Of a stretch of DNA of 64,000 nucleotides, positions 9,297-17,622 are shown piece by piece. Both the position numbers and the translations under genes were made by a program. The notes beneath the pieces were generated by a model that was not told the origin of the DNA, made no database searches, and was given only the letters and a program-made list of their open reading frames with translations. Location: assembly GCA_029263195.1 (NCBI GenBank), contig JAJCXX010000082.1:113622-177621 (forward strand), in the 5' to 3' direction. This stretch comes from Acidimicrobiales bacterium. GTDB lineage: Bacteria > Actinomycetota > Acidimicrobiia > Acidimicrobiales > Aldehydirespiratoraceae. Numbering within the stretch: position 1 is the first letter of the stretch; each line of letters starts with the position of its first letter.

Positions 9297-9977
9297 ATGG
9301 ATACTGATGATGAGGATCTCTGCAAATGCATGGAGGGCATGGCTGGGGGCGACACCGCCTTCCTGTTCACCTTCCACCAACGGTTCGGACCGAAGCTGGC
9401 ATGGGTTGTTCGCGACATCCTGCGCCAGATGGGGCGGATCGACATTCTCGCCAATGCCGACGAGGTCGACGGGCTCGTGCTCGACGCCTGCGAAGTTGTC
9501 TTTGATCGGTCGTCGGCCTGGCACCCGGGGGGTGCTCTCCCTTGGAACTGGGCTCGTCAGGCCATCCGCAGCAAGGTGGCCATGGTCATCGGTCATCGCG
9601 TTGTCGAGTTCGATCTCGACAGCCATGCGATGAGTCAGATCATCGATAGGGCGAGTGTCGGGAGCGGGCGGGTGGAGAGTGAGGCCGGCTTCCTCGGCGT
9701 GGAGGAAGCCGACCTCACTCTCGACCCTCGGGCCCGTCTCCTCGACACCGCGATCCGATCAGTGGGTTGCCGAAGAAGTCAGGAGATTTGCTGGCAGTAC
9801 GGCATCCAGAAGGGTCTGGGCGACCCCTCGCCGGCAATTACCGTGGCGCAGATGTTCGCGGTGACTCCCGGAAATGTTCGTCAAATCTTCCGCCGTCAGA
9901 AGGCCAAGGTCGCGGCGGTGATCGCGTCAGACCAACGCTTCGAAACGCTCCGCGAGATCGAGTGGTTCGCGGCGTGA
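9297..9977 (+). CDS. Divergent sigma-70-family-like (ECF-like) protein
   Basis: Region-2-like GGDTAFLFTFHQRFGPKLAWVVRDIL and region-4-like AITVAQMFAVTPGNVRQIFRRQKAKVAAVI; weak match by eye. Confidence 0.55.
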   Translation: MDTDDEDLCKCMEGMAGGDTAFLFTFHQRFGPKLAWVVRDILRQMGRIDILANADEVDGLVLDACEVVFDRSSAWHPGGALPWNWARQAIRSKVAMVIGHRVVEFDLDSHAMSQIIDRASVGSGRVESEAGFLGVEEADLTLDPRARLLDTAIRSVGCRRSQEICWQYGIQKGLGDPSPAITVAQMFAVTPGNVRQIFRRQKAKVAAVIASDQRFETLREIEWFAA

Positions 9978-10324
9978 CCACCGGGCTTCACGGCGATGCC
10001 ACCGCGGTCTGCCAGCGTCTCGCGCTTCGGCTCCAGTACTCGGGGGCACCCCATCCTGTGGCCGGGGCTGTCGTTCTGGCGGCGCGCGGTCATCTCGGGC
10101 TCACCCGGCTCGAGTTCGCCGAAGTCGTCGGCATTCACGTTGCGGTCCTCGGCGACCTGGAAGAAGGTCGAGTGTCGTTCGGCCAGCTTCCTCACGAGAT
10201 CGATTGGGTCCTCAGCCGCATCGAGGGACTCGACCTGCTGGCGCTGGCCGATCTCGCCCTCGCTACCCGATGTGGAGCTGTCGTCGATGCGTGCCAACAT
10301 GACACATCATGTTCCGACGCGTAA
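9974..10324 (+). CDS. Small helix-turn-helix (XRE-like) protein
   Basis: GTG start at 9974 overlaps stop of previous gene (GTGA). ..LAARGHLGLTRLEFAEVVGIHVAVLGDLEEGRVSFGQLP.. resembles an XRE-type HTH. Confidence 0.55.
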   Translation: MTTGLHGDATAVCQRLALRLQYSGAPHPVAGAVVLAARGHLGLTRLEFAEVVGIHVAVLGDLEEGRVSFGQLPHEIDWVLSRIEGLDLLALADLALATRCGAVVDACQHDTSCSDA

Positions 10325-11664
10325 TTGCCGGTCTCTTCCTTGGCCCAGCCCTTCTGATCGGCTCCTTCGCCTGGACAGGCTTCATCGCGACTCGAACAGT
10401 GTTCGATCCCGATCGTTCGACCACGATTGCCCATGAGTTGCTCGACAACGACGAAGTTCGGGCCCAACTGGCCGACAACCTGGGTTCCGCCGTGGAGGCT
10501 GCCGTCCCCGAAGATGTGTCGGTCGACAGCTCCGATGTGGAATCTGCCGCCGAACGAATCCTCGCCGATCCCGAAGTCGAGAGACTGATCATCGAGGCGT
10601 TCAGCTCGACCCATCACGCCTTTCTGGGTGAAGGCGATGCCCCACGAACACTCGATCTCACACCTCTTGCCTCGATGGTGAGATCTGAAATTGTTGCGAC
10701 CGTTCCCTCTCTCGACCAACAACTGCCACCTGCCGCTCCGCTGGTCGTCACATTGCCCACCGACCAGATACCCAACGCCGGGCCGGTCGACGACTTCCTC
10801 CGCAAGGCGGTTCCGTTCCTCGCGGCGATGTCGGTGGTGGGTGTTCTCATAGCGTTGCTGGCCACCACCGACCGATCGGCGGTCCTGAAGCGTGCCGCCG
10901 GTTGGGCGATCGGCACCACCGCGGTCTACCTGATCATCGGTCTCGGAATCCCCGAGCTGCTTCAGAGATTCGCCCCCGACCAGGCCAAGGTCATCGCGGC
11001 CCTGCTCAGCGCTCTTCTCAGATCCACCCTCATCCCTTCGATCATTCTCGCTGTCGTTGGCGCTGGTCTGCTCATCGCTGCGTACGCATGGCCCGATGGC
11101 CCGCGAAGTACGCCCGAGGTCGCCGCGGCGCCGCAGCAACGGAGGCCGGTGCGAACTCCCATTGGCGCTCAGCCGCCACAGGATTCATGGCCGACGATGC
11201 CGACCGCTCAACCGGCTCAGGTATCCCAACCACCGCAAGCTGCTTCGAGTGCGGTCCCGCCGAGTGCCGCCCCCACCCGTGTTGAGCCCACTCGCGTCGA
11301 GCCGCCTGTCGCCAAACCCTCGGTTGTCGAGTCGCCGGTGGTCGAGTCGCCGGTGGTCGCGGACTTTGCTCCTCTGGCTTCGAGCAGCTTGCCGGCTCCG
11401 CCGGTCGCGCCAGCCGAAACGCCCGAGCCCGACGAAGCTGCCGGCCCGGGGCCTCAGATCCTGCCCACGCGTGCTCATCACCACTCGCCGGTCGATCTAC
11501 CGGCCTGGACCGGTGAGTCCGAGGGCCCCGTAGTTCTCCCACCGCGGTGGGTCGAAGGCCACGGCTGGGTCCTCGACCCCAACGACCAACGACCTCCGCC
11601 CCCCAACGCCCGGTGGGTTGAAGGCGTCGGCCACATTGTTCCGGGGCCACCGCCTCAGAGGTGA
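10309..11664 (+). CDS. Membrane protein with extracytoplasmic N-terminal domain and long proline-rich cytoplasmic-like tail
   Basis: N-terminal TM segment FRRVIAGLFLGPALLIGSFAWTGF; later hydrophobic segments (AVPFLAAMSVVGVLIALLA, GWAIGTTAVYLIIGLGI, LIPSIILAVVGAGLLIAAYAW) then Pro/Ala-rich tail. Confidence 0.8.
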   Translation: MFRRVIAGLFLGPALLIGSFAWTGFIATRTVFDPDRSTTIAHELLDNDEVRAQLADNLGSAVEAAVPEDVSVDSSDVESAAERILADPEVERLIIEAFSSTHHAFLGEGDAPRTLDLTPLASMVRSEIVATVPSLDQQLPPAAPLVVTLPTDQIPNAGPVDDFLRKAVPFLAAMSVVGVLIALLATTDRSAVLKRAAGWAIGTTAVYLIIGLGIPELLQRFAPDQAKVIAALLSALLRSTLIPSIILAVVGAGLLIAAYAWPDGPRSTPEVAAAPQQRRPVRTPIGAQPPQDSWPTMPTAQPAQVSQPPQAASSAVPPSAAPTRVEPTRVEPPVAKPSVVESPVVESPVVADFAPLASSSLPAPPVAPAETPEPDEAAGPGPQILPTRAHHHSPVDLPAWTGESEGPVVLPPRWVEGHGWVLDPNDQRPPPPNARWVEGVGHIVPGPPPQR

Positions 11665-11687
11665 GTCCACAGCGGTTCAGTCGTCGA

Positions 11688-12578
11688 TCAGCGCAGCGAG
11701 ATACCGGTCAGGTCGGCGAGGGCCTCATCGTTTCGTGAGCCCTCGCCGCCGGTTCCGCCCTGGATGATTCGGCGCCTCACCATGGCCGAGAGAGTGTCGA
11801 TCGAGACGACCGCCACCACCGTGACGAAGAGGACCGCACCGACCTCGGGGAAGTTCCGGAAGTTGAGCTGAGAGACGAGCTCCGAGCCGACGCCGCCGGC
11901 GCCGATCATGCCGAGAACAGCCGATGCTCGAACGTTGATCTCGAATCGAAACAGCCAATAGGAAACAACCGTAGGTAGGACCTGCGGGAATACCGCCCAT
12001 CTCATGGACGAGATCCAACGGCCGCCGGCGGCCTCGACGGCTTCGATGGGGCCGGCATCGATGCTCTCCACTGCTTCACTCGACAGCTTGCCGAGGGTGC
12101 CCACCGAGTGAATGCCAATAGCGAGGGCTCCGGCCCAAGGACCCAGCCCGGTCACAGCCAGAATGATCATGGCCACGATCAACTCCGGGACCGCACGGAT
12201 CGCGTTGAAGAGCTGGCGCATGGGCAGCCGGATCCAGACCGGTGAGACATTGCTTGCCGCGAGGAACGACAACGGCAGCGAGATCACCGCTCCGATGACC
12301 GTTCCGATCCAAGCGATGTAGACCGACTCCAGGACCTTGCCGATCACACCTCGGTCGATCTCTTCGGCGAAGGCCGGCGGCCACATTCGCTTGAGGATGT
12401 TCCAGGCGTCGCCGGGGGCGCTGGTGAGGCGGTCGATGCTGACGTCGAGACCGGTGATCGACCAGGTCGCGGCCACCAGAATGACAGCTGAAATGGCCCA
12501 CTTCCAGACTCGAGGCGCCACCGGCCTGGCCGGGCGTTGGGTCGAAGTGTCCGGCTCCGTGCTGGTTGTGTCGGTCAT
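11688..12578 (-). CDS. phnE: Phosphonate-type ABC transporter permease (second)
   Basis: TM-rich; ..AIGIHSVGTLGKLSSEAVESIDAGPIEAVEAAGGRWISSMRWAVFPQVLP.. (EAA loop typical of PhnE). Start at ATG 12578, immediately after the upstream gene's stop. Confidence 0.9.
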   Translation of the reverse strand: MTDTTSTEPDTSTQRPARPVAPRVWKWAISAVILVAATWSITGLDVSIDRLTSAPGDAWNILKRMWPPAFAEEIDRGVIGKVLESVYIAWIGTVIGAVISLPLSFLAASNVSPVWIRLPMRQLFNAIRAVPELIVAMIILAVTGLGPWAGALAIGIHSVGTLGKLSSEAVESIDAGPIEAVEAAGGRWISSMRWAVFPQVLPTVVSYWLFRFEINVRASAVLGMIGAGGVGSELVSQLNFRNFPEVGAVLFVTVVAVVSIDTLSAMVRRRIIQGGTGGEGSRNDEALADLTGISLR

Positions 12579-12579
12579 G

Positions 12580-13383
12580 TCAGACCAGCCTCCGGCGAAG
12601 GGCGACACTGATCTGCTCGAGAATGAAGACCACCGCGAAGATGATGACCAGAATTCCGAGAATTCGGTCGAACTGGAAGGCCCCACGCTGAGCTTCGATC
12701 ACCCGACCGATGCCACCGGCACCGACCAGACCGAGAACCAGCGACGCTCGGATGTTGAGCTCGAGAACGTAGAGCGAATACGCCACGTAGGCGGGAAACA
12801 CCGTGGGGAGGACACCGGTGGCAACCGAGGGCAGATGACGTCCGCCAGCGGCCTTGGCGGCTTCGAGGGGGCGCGGATCAGCGGAGTCGACCTCCTCGCT
12901 GAAGAGCTTGACCATCACCGCCAGAGAGAAGATCGACAACGCCCACGCGCCTGCGAACGCTCCGACTCCCACCGCGGTGACCAGAAGCTTGGCCCAGAAG
13001 AGATCGGGTACGGCACGGACGACATTCATCACGGCCTTGGTGACGTAGTAGACGCCACGATTCGGCGCGGTCAGGCGCGACATTGCGAATGACACGGGCA
13101 GGGCCAAAGAGCACCCGATGACTGCTGAAATTATGCCGATCTGAAAGGTTTCGATCAGCGGATCGATCACGTGGGACCGATCGAGAACCCAGTCCCACTC
13201 GATGGGCCAGAACTTCTCCCAGAGCGGGTTGGTCCACATGTCGACGAAGGTCGAGACGCGCATGTCGACCTGTTGAGCCGAGTACAACGTGAACACCACC
13301 GCGGCGACGAGACCGAGCACGACCGTGAGCTTGGGCCTTGGCTTGGTGGGCCTCTGGCCGACCTCCCCGACTGGTTGGGTCAC
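12580..13383 (-). CDS. phnE: Phosphonate-type ABC transporter permease (first)
   Basis: ..LSIFSLAVMVKLFSEEVDSADPRPLEAAKAAGGRHLPSVATGVLPTVFPAYVAYSLYVLELNIRASLVLGLVGAGGIG... Confidence 0.9.
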   Translation of the reverse strand: MTQPVGEVGQRPTKPRPKLTVVLGLVAAVVFTLYSAQQVDMRVSTFVDMWTNPLWEKFWPIEWDWVLDRSHVIDPLIETFQIGIISAVIGCSLALPVSFAMSRLTAPNRGVYYVTKAVMNVVRAVPDLFWAKLLVTAVGVGAFAGAWALSIFSLAVMVKLFSEEVDSADPRPLEAAKAAGGRHLPSVATGVLPTVFPAYVAYSLYVLELNIRASLVLGLVGAGGIGRVIEAQRGAFQFDRILGILVIIFAVVFILEQISVALRRRLV

Positions 13384-14153
13384 GGCTCGTCGTCGGCGAG
13401 GACGTCGCTGGCGGCGATTTCGCGGCCGTAGATACTGGTGAATGTGTCGGGGGTGACGTCGTCGATCAGACCATCGAACACGAGCAAGCCGTCGCGCAAT
13501 CCGATGAGCCGCCGACCGTATTCCTGGGCGAGATCGAGGTAGTGAAGGTTGATGATGGTGGTGATGCCGAGCTGTTGGTTGATTCGTTGCAGGTCGCCCA
13601 TGACCTGACGACTCGTGACCGGGTCGAGTGCTGCCACCGGCTCATCGGCGAGCATCACCGACGGCTTCTGGGCCAGGGCTCGAGCGATGCCGACGCGTTG
13701 TTGTTGGCCGCCCGACAGATTCGAGGCCCTCACGTAGGCCTTGTCGACGATGCCCACACGCTCGAGGGCCAGCATGGCCTCCTCGCGTGCTGTCGCCGGC
13801 CAGAGGCCGAGGGTAGATCGCCATGCCGGCACGGCCGACAGGCGGCCCATCAGCACGTTGTTGATCACTGTGGTGCGTTCAACCAAATTGAAGGTCTGGA
13901 AGATCATTCCGATGTTGGAACGCACCTCCCTGAGAGTCGCGGCCGATGCCCCCACCACTTCGGTTCCATCAATGGTGATGGAACCTTCGGTGGCGGGGAC
14001 CAGGCCGTTGAGTGCTCTCAGGAGGGTGGACTTGCCTGCCCCCGACAGGCCGACCACCACCACGAATTCCCCGTCCTCAATCGTCAGATCGAGGTTCCGT
14101 AATGCTTTCACTCCGCCCCTGTAGGTGACGGATACATTTTCGAAACGGATCAT
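13380..14153 (-). CDS. phnC: Phosphonate-type ABC transporter ATP-binding protein
   Basis: Walker [18 protein letters not shown], signature [15 protein letters not shown], Walker [15 protein letters not shown]; PhnC-like. Confidence 0.93.
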   Translation of the reverse strand: MIRFENVSVTYRGGVKALRNLDLTIEDGEFVVVVGLSGAGKSTLLRALNGLVPATEGSITIDGTEVVGASAATLREVRSNIGMIFQTFNLVERTTVINNVLMGRLSAVPAWRSTLGLWPATAREEAMLALERVGIVDKAYVRASNLSGGQQQRVGIARALAQKPSVMLADEPVAALDPVTSRQVMGDLQRINQQLGITTIINLHYLDLAQEYGRRLIGLRDGLLVFDGLIDDVTPDTFTSIYGREIAASDVLADDEP

Positions 14154-14207
14154 CTTGATTCCTGGGATGTTCGTGAGGTGGTCGGTCGGGAGCAGTCGGA
14201 CTACGAC

Positions 14208-15371
14208 CTATGGCGGGTCGGTGATCCCAAGCTCCAGAGCGGCTTCGCGCACGATGTCGAAGTCGGATTCGACAGCCCTGCGAATGTCGGTCCATCCGTA
14301 GACCTCATCGAAGATCGCCTCGCCCTCTTCGGTCTCGAGGAAGGCTGCCACCGTGTCGAAGATGGCGTCCTTGAGGTCGGCAGGAAGGTCGCTGCGAACG
14401 GCCACGACATCGTTGGGGATCTCGTCGGTGATCGAGAAGATGATGACCTTGTCGCCCACATCGGTCTGTTCCTTGCGGAGCGTGCGACGGGCATCGTCGA
14501 AGGAGAGCCCGTAGGTGGCATCGCCGTTGTAGACCGCTACGACTGCAGCGTCGTGGCCGCCGGTGAAGACCGGGGTCACGTCGGATTCGGGATCGATGCC
14601 CATGTTGGTGAGCTCGAGCGCCGGGAAGAGATAACCGGAGGTGGAGCTCTCGGTGGTGAAGGCGATCGTTCCGCCGGCCACCTTGCTCACATCGCCGATG
14701 CAGCTCGATCCGGCCGAGATGGCAGTGCCATCATCGGTGGTCTCGCCGAGCGCCTTGCCGTCGTCACCGAAGAAGACTCCGACCTGAAGCGCAACCGCTT
14801 CGAGGGCGTCGACCTGAACGATGCCGTCGGGGCTATTTTCCAGAGCGGTCCCGGAAACCGGGGGCTCGTCGCAGATGCTCGCATCGTTGGTGAACCACTG
14901 GCCATGGTAGGTGGCAGAACCGAACCGGACCGACTGGATCAGCGCTTCCATGTTGCCGAACTGATCGGCACCCAACGTGTAGCCGAATGGGCCGAATGCG
15001 CCGAGGTCGGCGTTGCCGGTTCCCATTGCGGTGACCAAGCCGGTGTAGTCGGTGGTGACGATGCCCTCGACGTCGATGCCAAGACCATCTGACAACACGT
15101 CGATGAACGGCTGAATGTCGTCCTGAAGCGTGTCCTGCTCCTGGCTGGGCACGAAGCCGAACACCAGCGAGTCGGGCCAGCCGTCGGGCAGTGAACTGCC
15201 TTCGGTGGTTGTGGTGGCGGGCGCCGCGGTCGTGGTGGCGGGTGCCGCGGTTGTGGTGGCAGCTGCCTCGGTTGTGGTGGTGGGTGCCGCGGTTGTGTCG
15301 CCATCGTCGCCGCAGGCCGCGGCTATGAACGACAGCGCGAGCAGCACTGCTAATAATCTTCGGATCCTCAT
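14208..15371 (-). CDS. phnD: Phosphate/phosphonate (PhnD/PtxB-like) substrate-binding lipoprotein
   Basis: MRIRRLLAVLLALSFIAAACGDDGD (lipobox), Thr/Ala linker, then LVFGFVPSQEQDTLQDDIQPFIDVLSDGLG...DYTGLVTAMGTGNADLGAFGPFGY. Preceded by TTGGAGGGATTGATG (RBS) on the minus strand. Confidence 0.9.
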   Translation of the reverse strand: MRIRRLLAVLLALSFIAAACGDDGDTTAAPTTTTEAAATTTAAPATTTAAPATTTTEGSSLPDGWPDSLVFGFVPSQEQDTLQDDIQPFIDVLSDGLGIDVEGIVTTDYTGLVTAMGTGNADLGAFGPFGYTLGADQFGNMEALIQSVRFGSATYHGQWFTNDASICDEPPVSGTALENSPDGIVQVDALEAVALQVGVFFGDDGKALGETTDDGTAISAGSSCIGDVSKVAGGTIAFTTESSTSGYLFPALELTNMGIDPESDVTPVFTGGHDAAVVAVYNGDATYGLSFDDARRTLRKEQTDVGDKVIIFSITDEIPNDVVAVRSDLPADLKDAIFDTVAAFLETEEGEAIFDEVYGWTDIRRAVESDFDIVREAALELGITDPP

Positions 15372-15425
15372 CAATCCCTCCAAGTTGCGTGGATATCGGT
15401 GTGGGTAGTGGGAACCTAGTACGAC

Positions 15426-15447
15426 CGGCCCGACTTGAGTCGAGCCG
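15426..15447 (-). promoter_or_regulatory. Inverted repeat / RNA hairpin between HAD gene and phnD
   Basis: CGGCCCGACT-TG-AGTCGAGCCG; as minus-strand RNA: CGGCUCGAC-UCAA-GUCGGGCCG, a fully paired 9-bp stem with one U-G wobble. Confidence 0.5.
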
Positions 15448-15504
15448 AGATCGAAAAATGGGTGATTTGGATAGCGCCTCTCAGGCGGCGATATCCCAGT
15501 TGGC

Positions 15505-16080
15505 TCACCGTCGGCTGGGCGACCCGAGAAGCAACTCGACGAAATCGGGCCAATCGTGAATGTCGATCAGTCTGTTGGCGGAGGAATTCCACGGCCGCAC
15601 GAAGCGGCAAACACTCGCATGTGAGCGTCGGGTGCTCAGCGCCTCAAGGTTGTGGTCGGCGTCGTCGAGGTAGACATCGCACTCCACAGTGGTCTTGTCG
15701 TCGAGGATGTGAACCTCGGTGGTGGGGATCTCGTGTTGGGCCAGCCACTCGTAGGTGTCGTGGACGGCGAAGTGAGGCTTGGTGGTGAGGATCACGATCT
15801 TGTGCCCGGCCTTCTGCAGAGTCATCAGAGACTCGACGGCTCCCGGGTAGGGGTCCAGTGGCCGGAAGATGCTGCGGCCTTCGCCGCATGTTCGGGCCCA
15901 TGACCAGAATTCGCCCATGTCGGGGAAGTGGGTCAGATGAGTGGGGGCATCCCACTCCACGATCTCATCGACTGTCAGTTCGGCGTCGAAATCTCGGTTG
16001 TACCGAGTGATCCAGCCTGCATTGAAGTCGGCCACCACGCCGTCTAGATCAATGCCAAGTCTCAAGCGTTCTCGATTCAT
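15505..16080 (-). CDS. HAD-superfamily 5'-nucleotidase-like (NT5C-type)
   Basis: LRLGIDLDGVVADFNAGW (DxDGVxxD), ..GHKIVILTTKPHFAVHDTYEWLAQHEIP..., ..DVYLDDADHNLEAL. Confidence 0.8.
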   Translation of the reverse strand: MNRERLRLGIDLDGVVADFNAGWITRYNRDFDAELTVDEIVEWDAPTHLTHFPDMGEFWSWARTCGEGRSIFRPLDPYPGAVESLMTLQKAGHKIVILTTKPHFAVHDTYEWLAQHEIPTTEVHILDDKTTVECDVYLDDADHNLEALSTRRSHASVCRFVRPWNSSANRLIDIHDWPDFVELLLGSPSRR

Positions 16081-16105
16081 CCGTTCAGTGTGGCAGTCTC
16101 AGGGC

Positions 16106-16759
16106 GTGTCCAGACCCTTTGTTCTAGGAGTGGATCTCGATGGTGTGGTGGCCGACTACACCCTTGGCTTCCGCGACGTTGCGGCCGAGGTACTCGACCG
16201 TGACCCCGAAACGCTTCCCATCGAACGCTCCTGGGACTTCAAGGAATGGGGGATCGACAAGGCTGACTTCGACCGTTTGCACGAAATCGCAGTGAATGAA
16301 CGGCGGATGCTGCGCGACCTTCCCATGATCGAAGGCTCCGATGATGCCCTGTGGCGGTTGTCCGATGCAGGCATCTGGATCCGGGTGGTGACCCATCGCC
16401 TCTACGTCAATTGGGGCCACGCCGCGGCGATCTCCGACACCGTCACCTGGCTCGACGATCATCGGATTCCGTATCGCGACATCTGTTTCCTCGGGGCCAA
16501 GCCCGAAGTGGAAGCCGACTGCTACATCGACGATGCCCCCCACAACATCGATGCCCTGAGACGGGCCGGCAACGACGTGATCGTCTTCGAACAGCCCTAC
16601 AACCGCGAGTACGGTGGCCTTCGTGCCGCCGACTGGTCGGAGGTCGAAGAGATCGTTGTGGAGCTGGCAGCCGCCCTGCAGGGAGCAATCGAAGTGCAGA
16701 TGCCGGGACTCGATGCCGGAAGCGAGAGGTTGACGCGAAGAATCAGAGATGGTCAGTGA
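16106..16759 (+). CDS. HAD-superfamily 5'-nucleotidase-like (NT5C-type), paralogue of the divergent neighbour
   Basis: GTG start: VSRPFVLGVDLDGVVADYTLGFRDVAAEVL..., ..IRVVTHRLYVNWGHAAAISDTVTWLDDHRIPY.., ..DCYIDDAPHNIDAL. Confidence 0.8.
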   Translation: MSRPFVLGVDLDGVVADYTLGFRDVAAEVLDRDPETLPIERSWDFKEWGIDKADFDRLHEIAVNERRMLRDLPMIEGSDDALWRLSDAGIWIRVVTHRLYVNWGHAAAISDTVTWLDDHRIPYRDICFLGAKPEVEADCYIDDAPHNIDALRRAGNDVIVFEQPYNREYGGLRAADWSEVEEIVVELAAALQGAIEVQMPGLDAGSERLTRRIRDGQ

Positions 16760-16869
16760 GTACCAGTCCAGCTTGCGAAGATCAGAACGAGATTCAGTGT
16801 GTGACATATGGCCCTTGTCGGCGCAGCGTCGGATGTCGGACTTTGTAACCGAACCAGCGAGGTCAATGA

Positions 16870-17556
16870 ATGAGTGAGAACGCCGCCGAGACTGCAATCG
16901 GTCGCACAATTGAGGTCTTCCTGCTCGACGATCACGAGATAGTTCGTCGCGGGGTGGGAGAACTGGTCAACGCCGAACCCGATATGAAGGTGACTGCCGA
17001 GGCCGGCACCGCGAAGGACGCACTGGTCGCGGTGGAGCGCTATCAGCCCGATGTTGCAGTGCTCGATGTTCGTCTTGGTGATGGCAACGGGAACGGCATC
17101 GAGGTCTGTCGCGAGATTCGCTCGCTCCATCCTCGGATCGCGTGCCTCATCCTGACTTCCTTCGCCGATGACCATGCCCTGGTCGATGCGGCCATGGCCG
17201 GAGCTGCCGGCTACGTGCTGAAACAGATCCGCAGCAACGAGCTGATCGAGTCGATTCGCAAGGTTGCCGGAGGAGCCCAGCTTCTCGGTAAGACCGATGT
17301 GAGGTTGGGCCTGCAACGCTTCCGGCAAACCGAAGAAGGTCGCGTGTCCACGCTCACCCCTCAGGAACACCGAATCTTCGAGCTGATCGGTGAGGGATAC
17401 TCCAACCGACAGATTGCCGACGACATGTATCTGGCCGAGAAAACCGTGAAGAACTACGTGTCGAATCTGCTGTCGAAGCTCGGCATGTCGAGGCGAACTG
17501 AAGCAGCCGCCACGGCCGCGCGGATCGACGAGCGTCGCCGCCTACGCAACGAGTAG
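16870..17556 (+). CDS. NarL/LuxR-family response regulator
   Basis: Receiver: VFLLDDHEIVRRGVGELVNAEPDM...VAVLDVRLGDGNGIEV; HTH: LTPQEHRIFELIGEGYSNRQIADDMYLAEKTVKNYVSNLLSKLGMSRRTEAA (DevR-like). Confidence 0.95.
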   Translation: MSENAAETAIGRTIEVFLLDDHEIVRRGVGELVNAEPDMKVTAEAGTAKDALVAVERYQPDVAVLDVRLGDGNGNGIEVCREIRSLHPRIACLILTSFADDHALVDAAMAGAAGYVLKQIRSNELIESIRKVAGGAQLLGKTDVRLGLQRFRQTEEGRVSTLTPQEHRIFELIGEGYSNRQIADDMYLAEKTVKNYVSNLLSKLGMSRRTEAAATAARIDERRRLRNE

Positions 17557-17622
17557 CGCGCCACCGGTGTCGGATCGAGCGGGAGTCCTCCGTATCAGCG
17601 CGGCGCGTGCAACACTTCAGCG

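Noticed and set aside
11325-11360. Short tandem repeat gtcgagtcgccggtg
   Set aside because: Coding repeat (VVESPVVESPVV) in a Pro-rich tail, not an independent DNA element.
12337-15092. Long plus-strand ORFs (12337..13092, 13338..14102, 14178..15092)
   Set aside because: Antisense to the well-supported phnD-C-E-E operon; low-information composition.
15185-15305. Tandem-repeat-like DNA (ggttgtggtggcgggtgccgc units)
   Set aside because: Not a CRISPR or intergenic repeat: it encodes the low-complexity Thr/Ala linker of PhnD.
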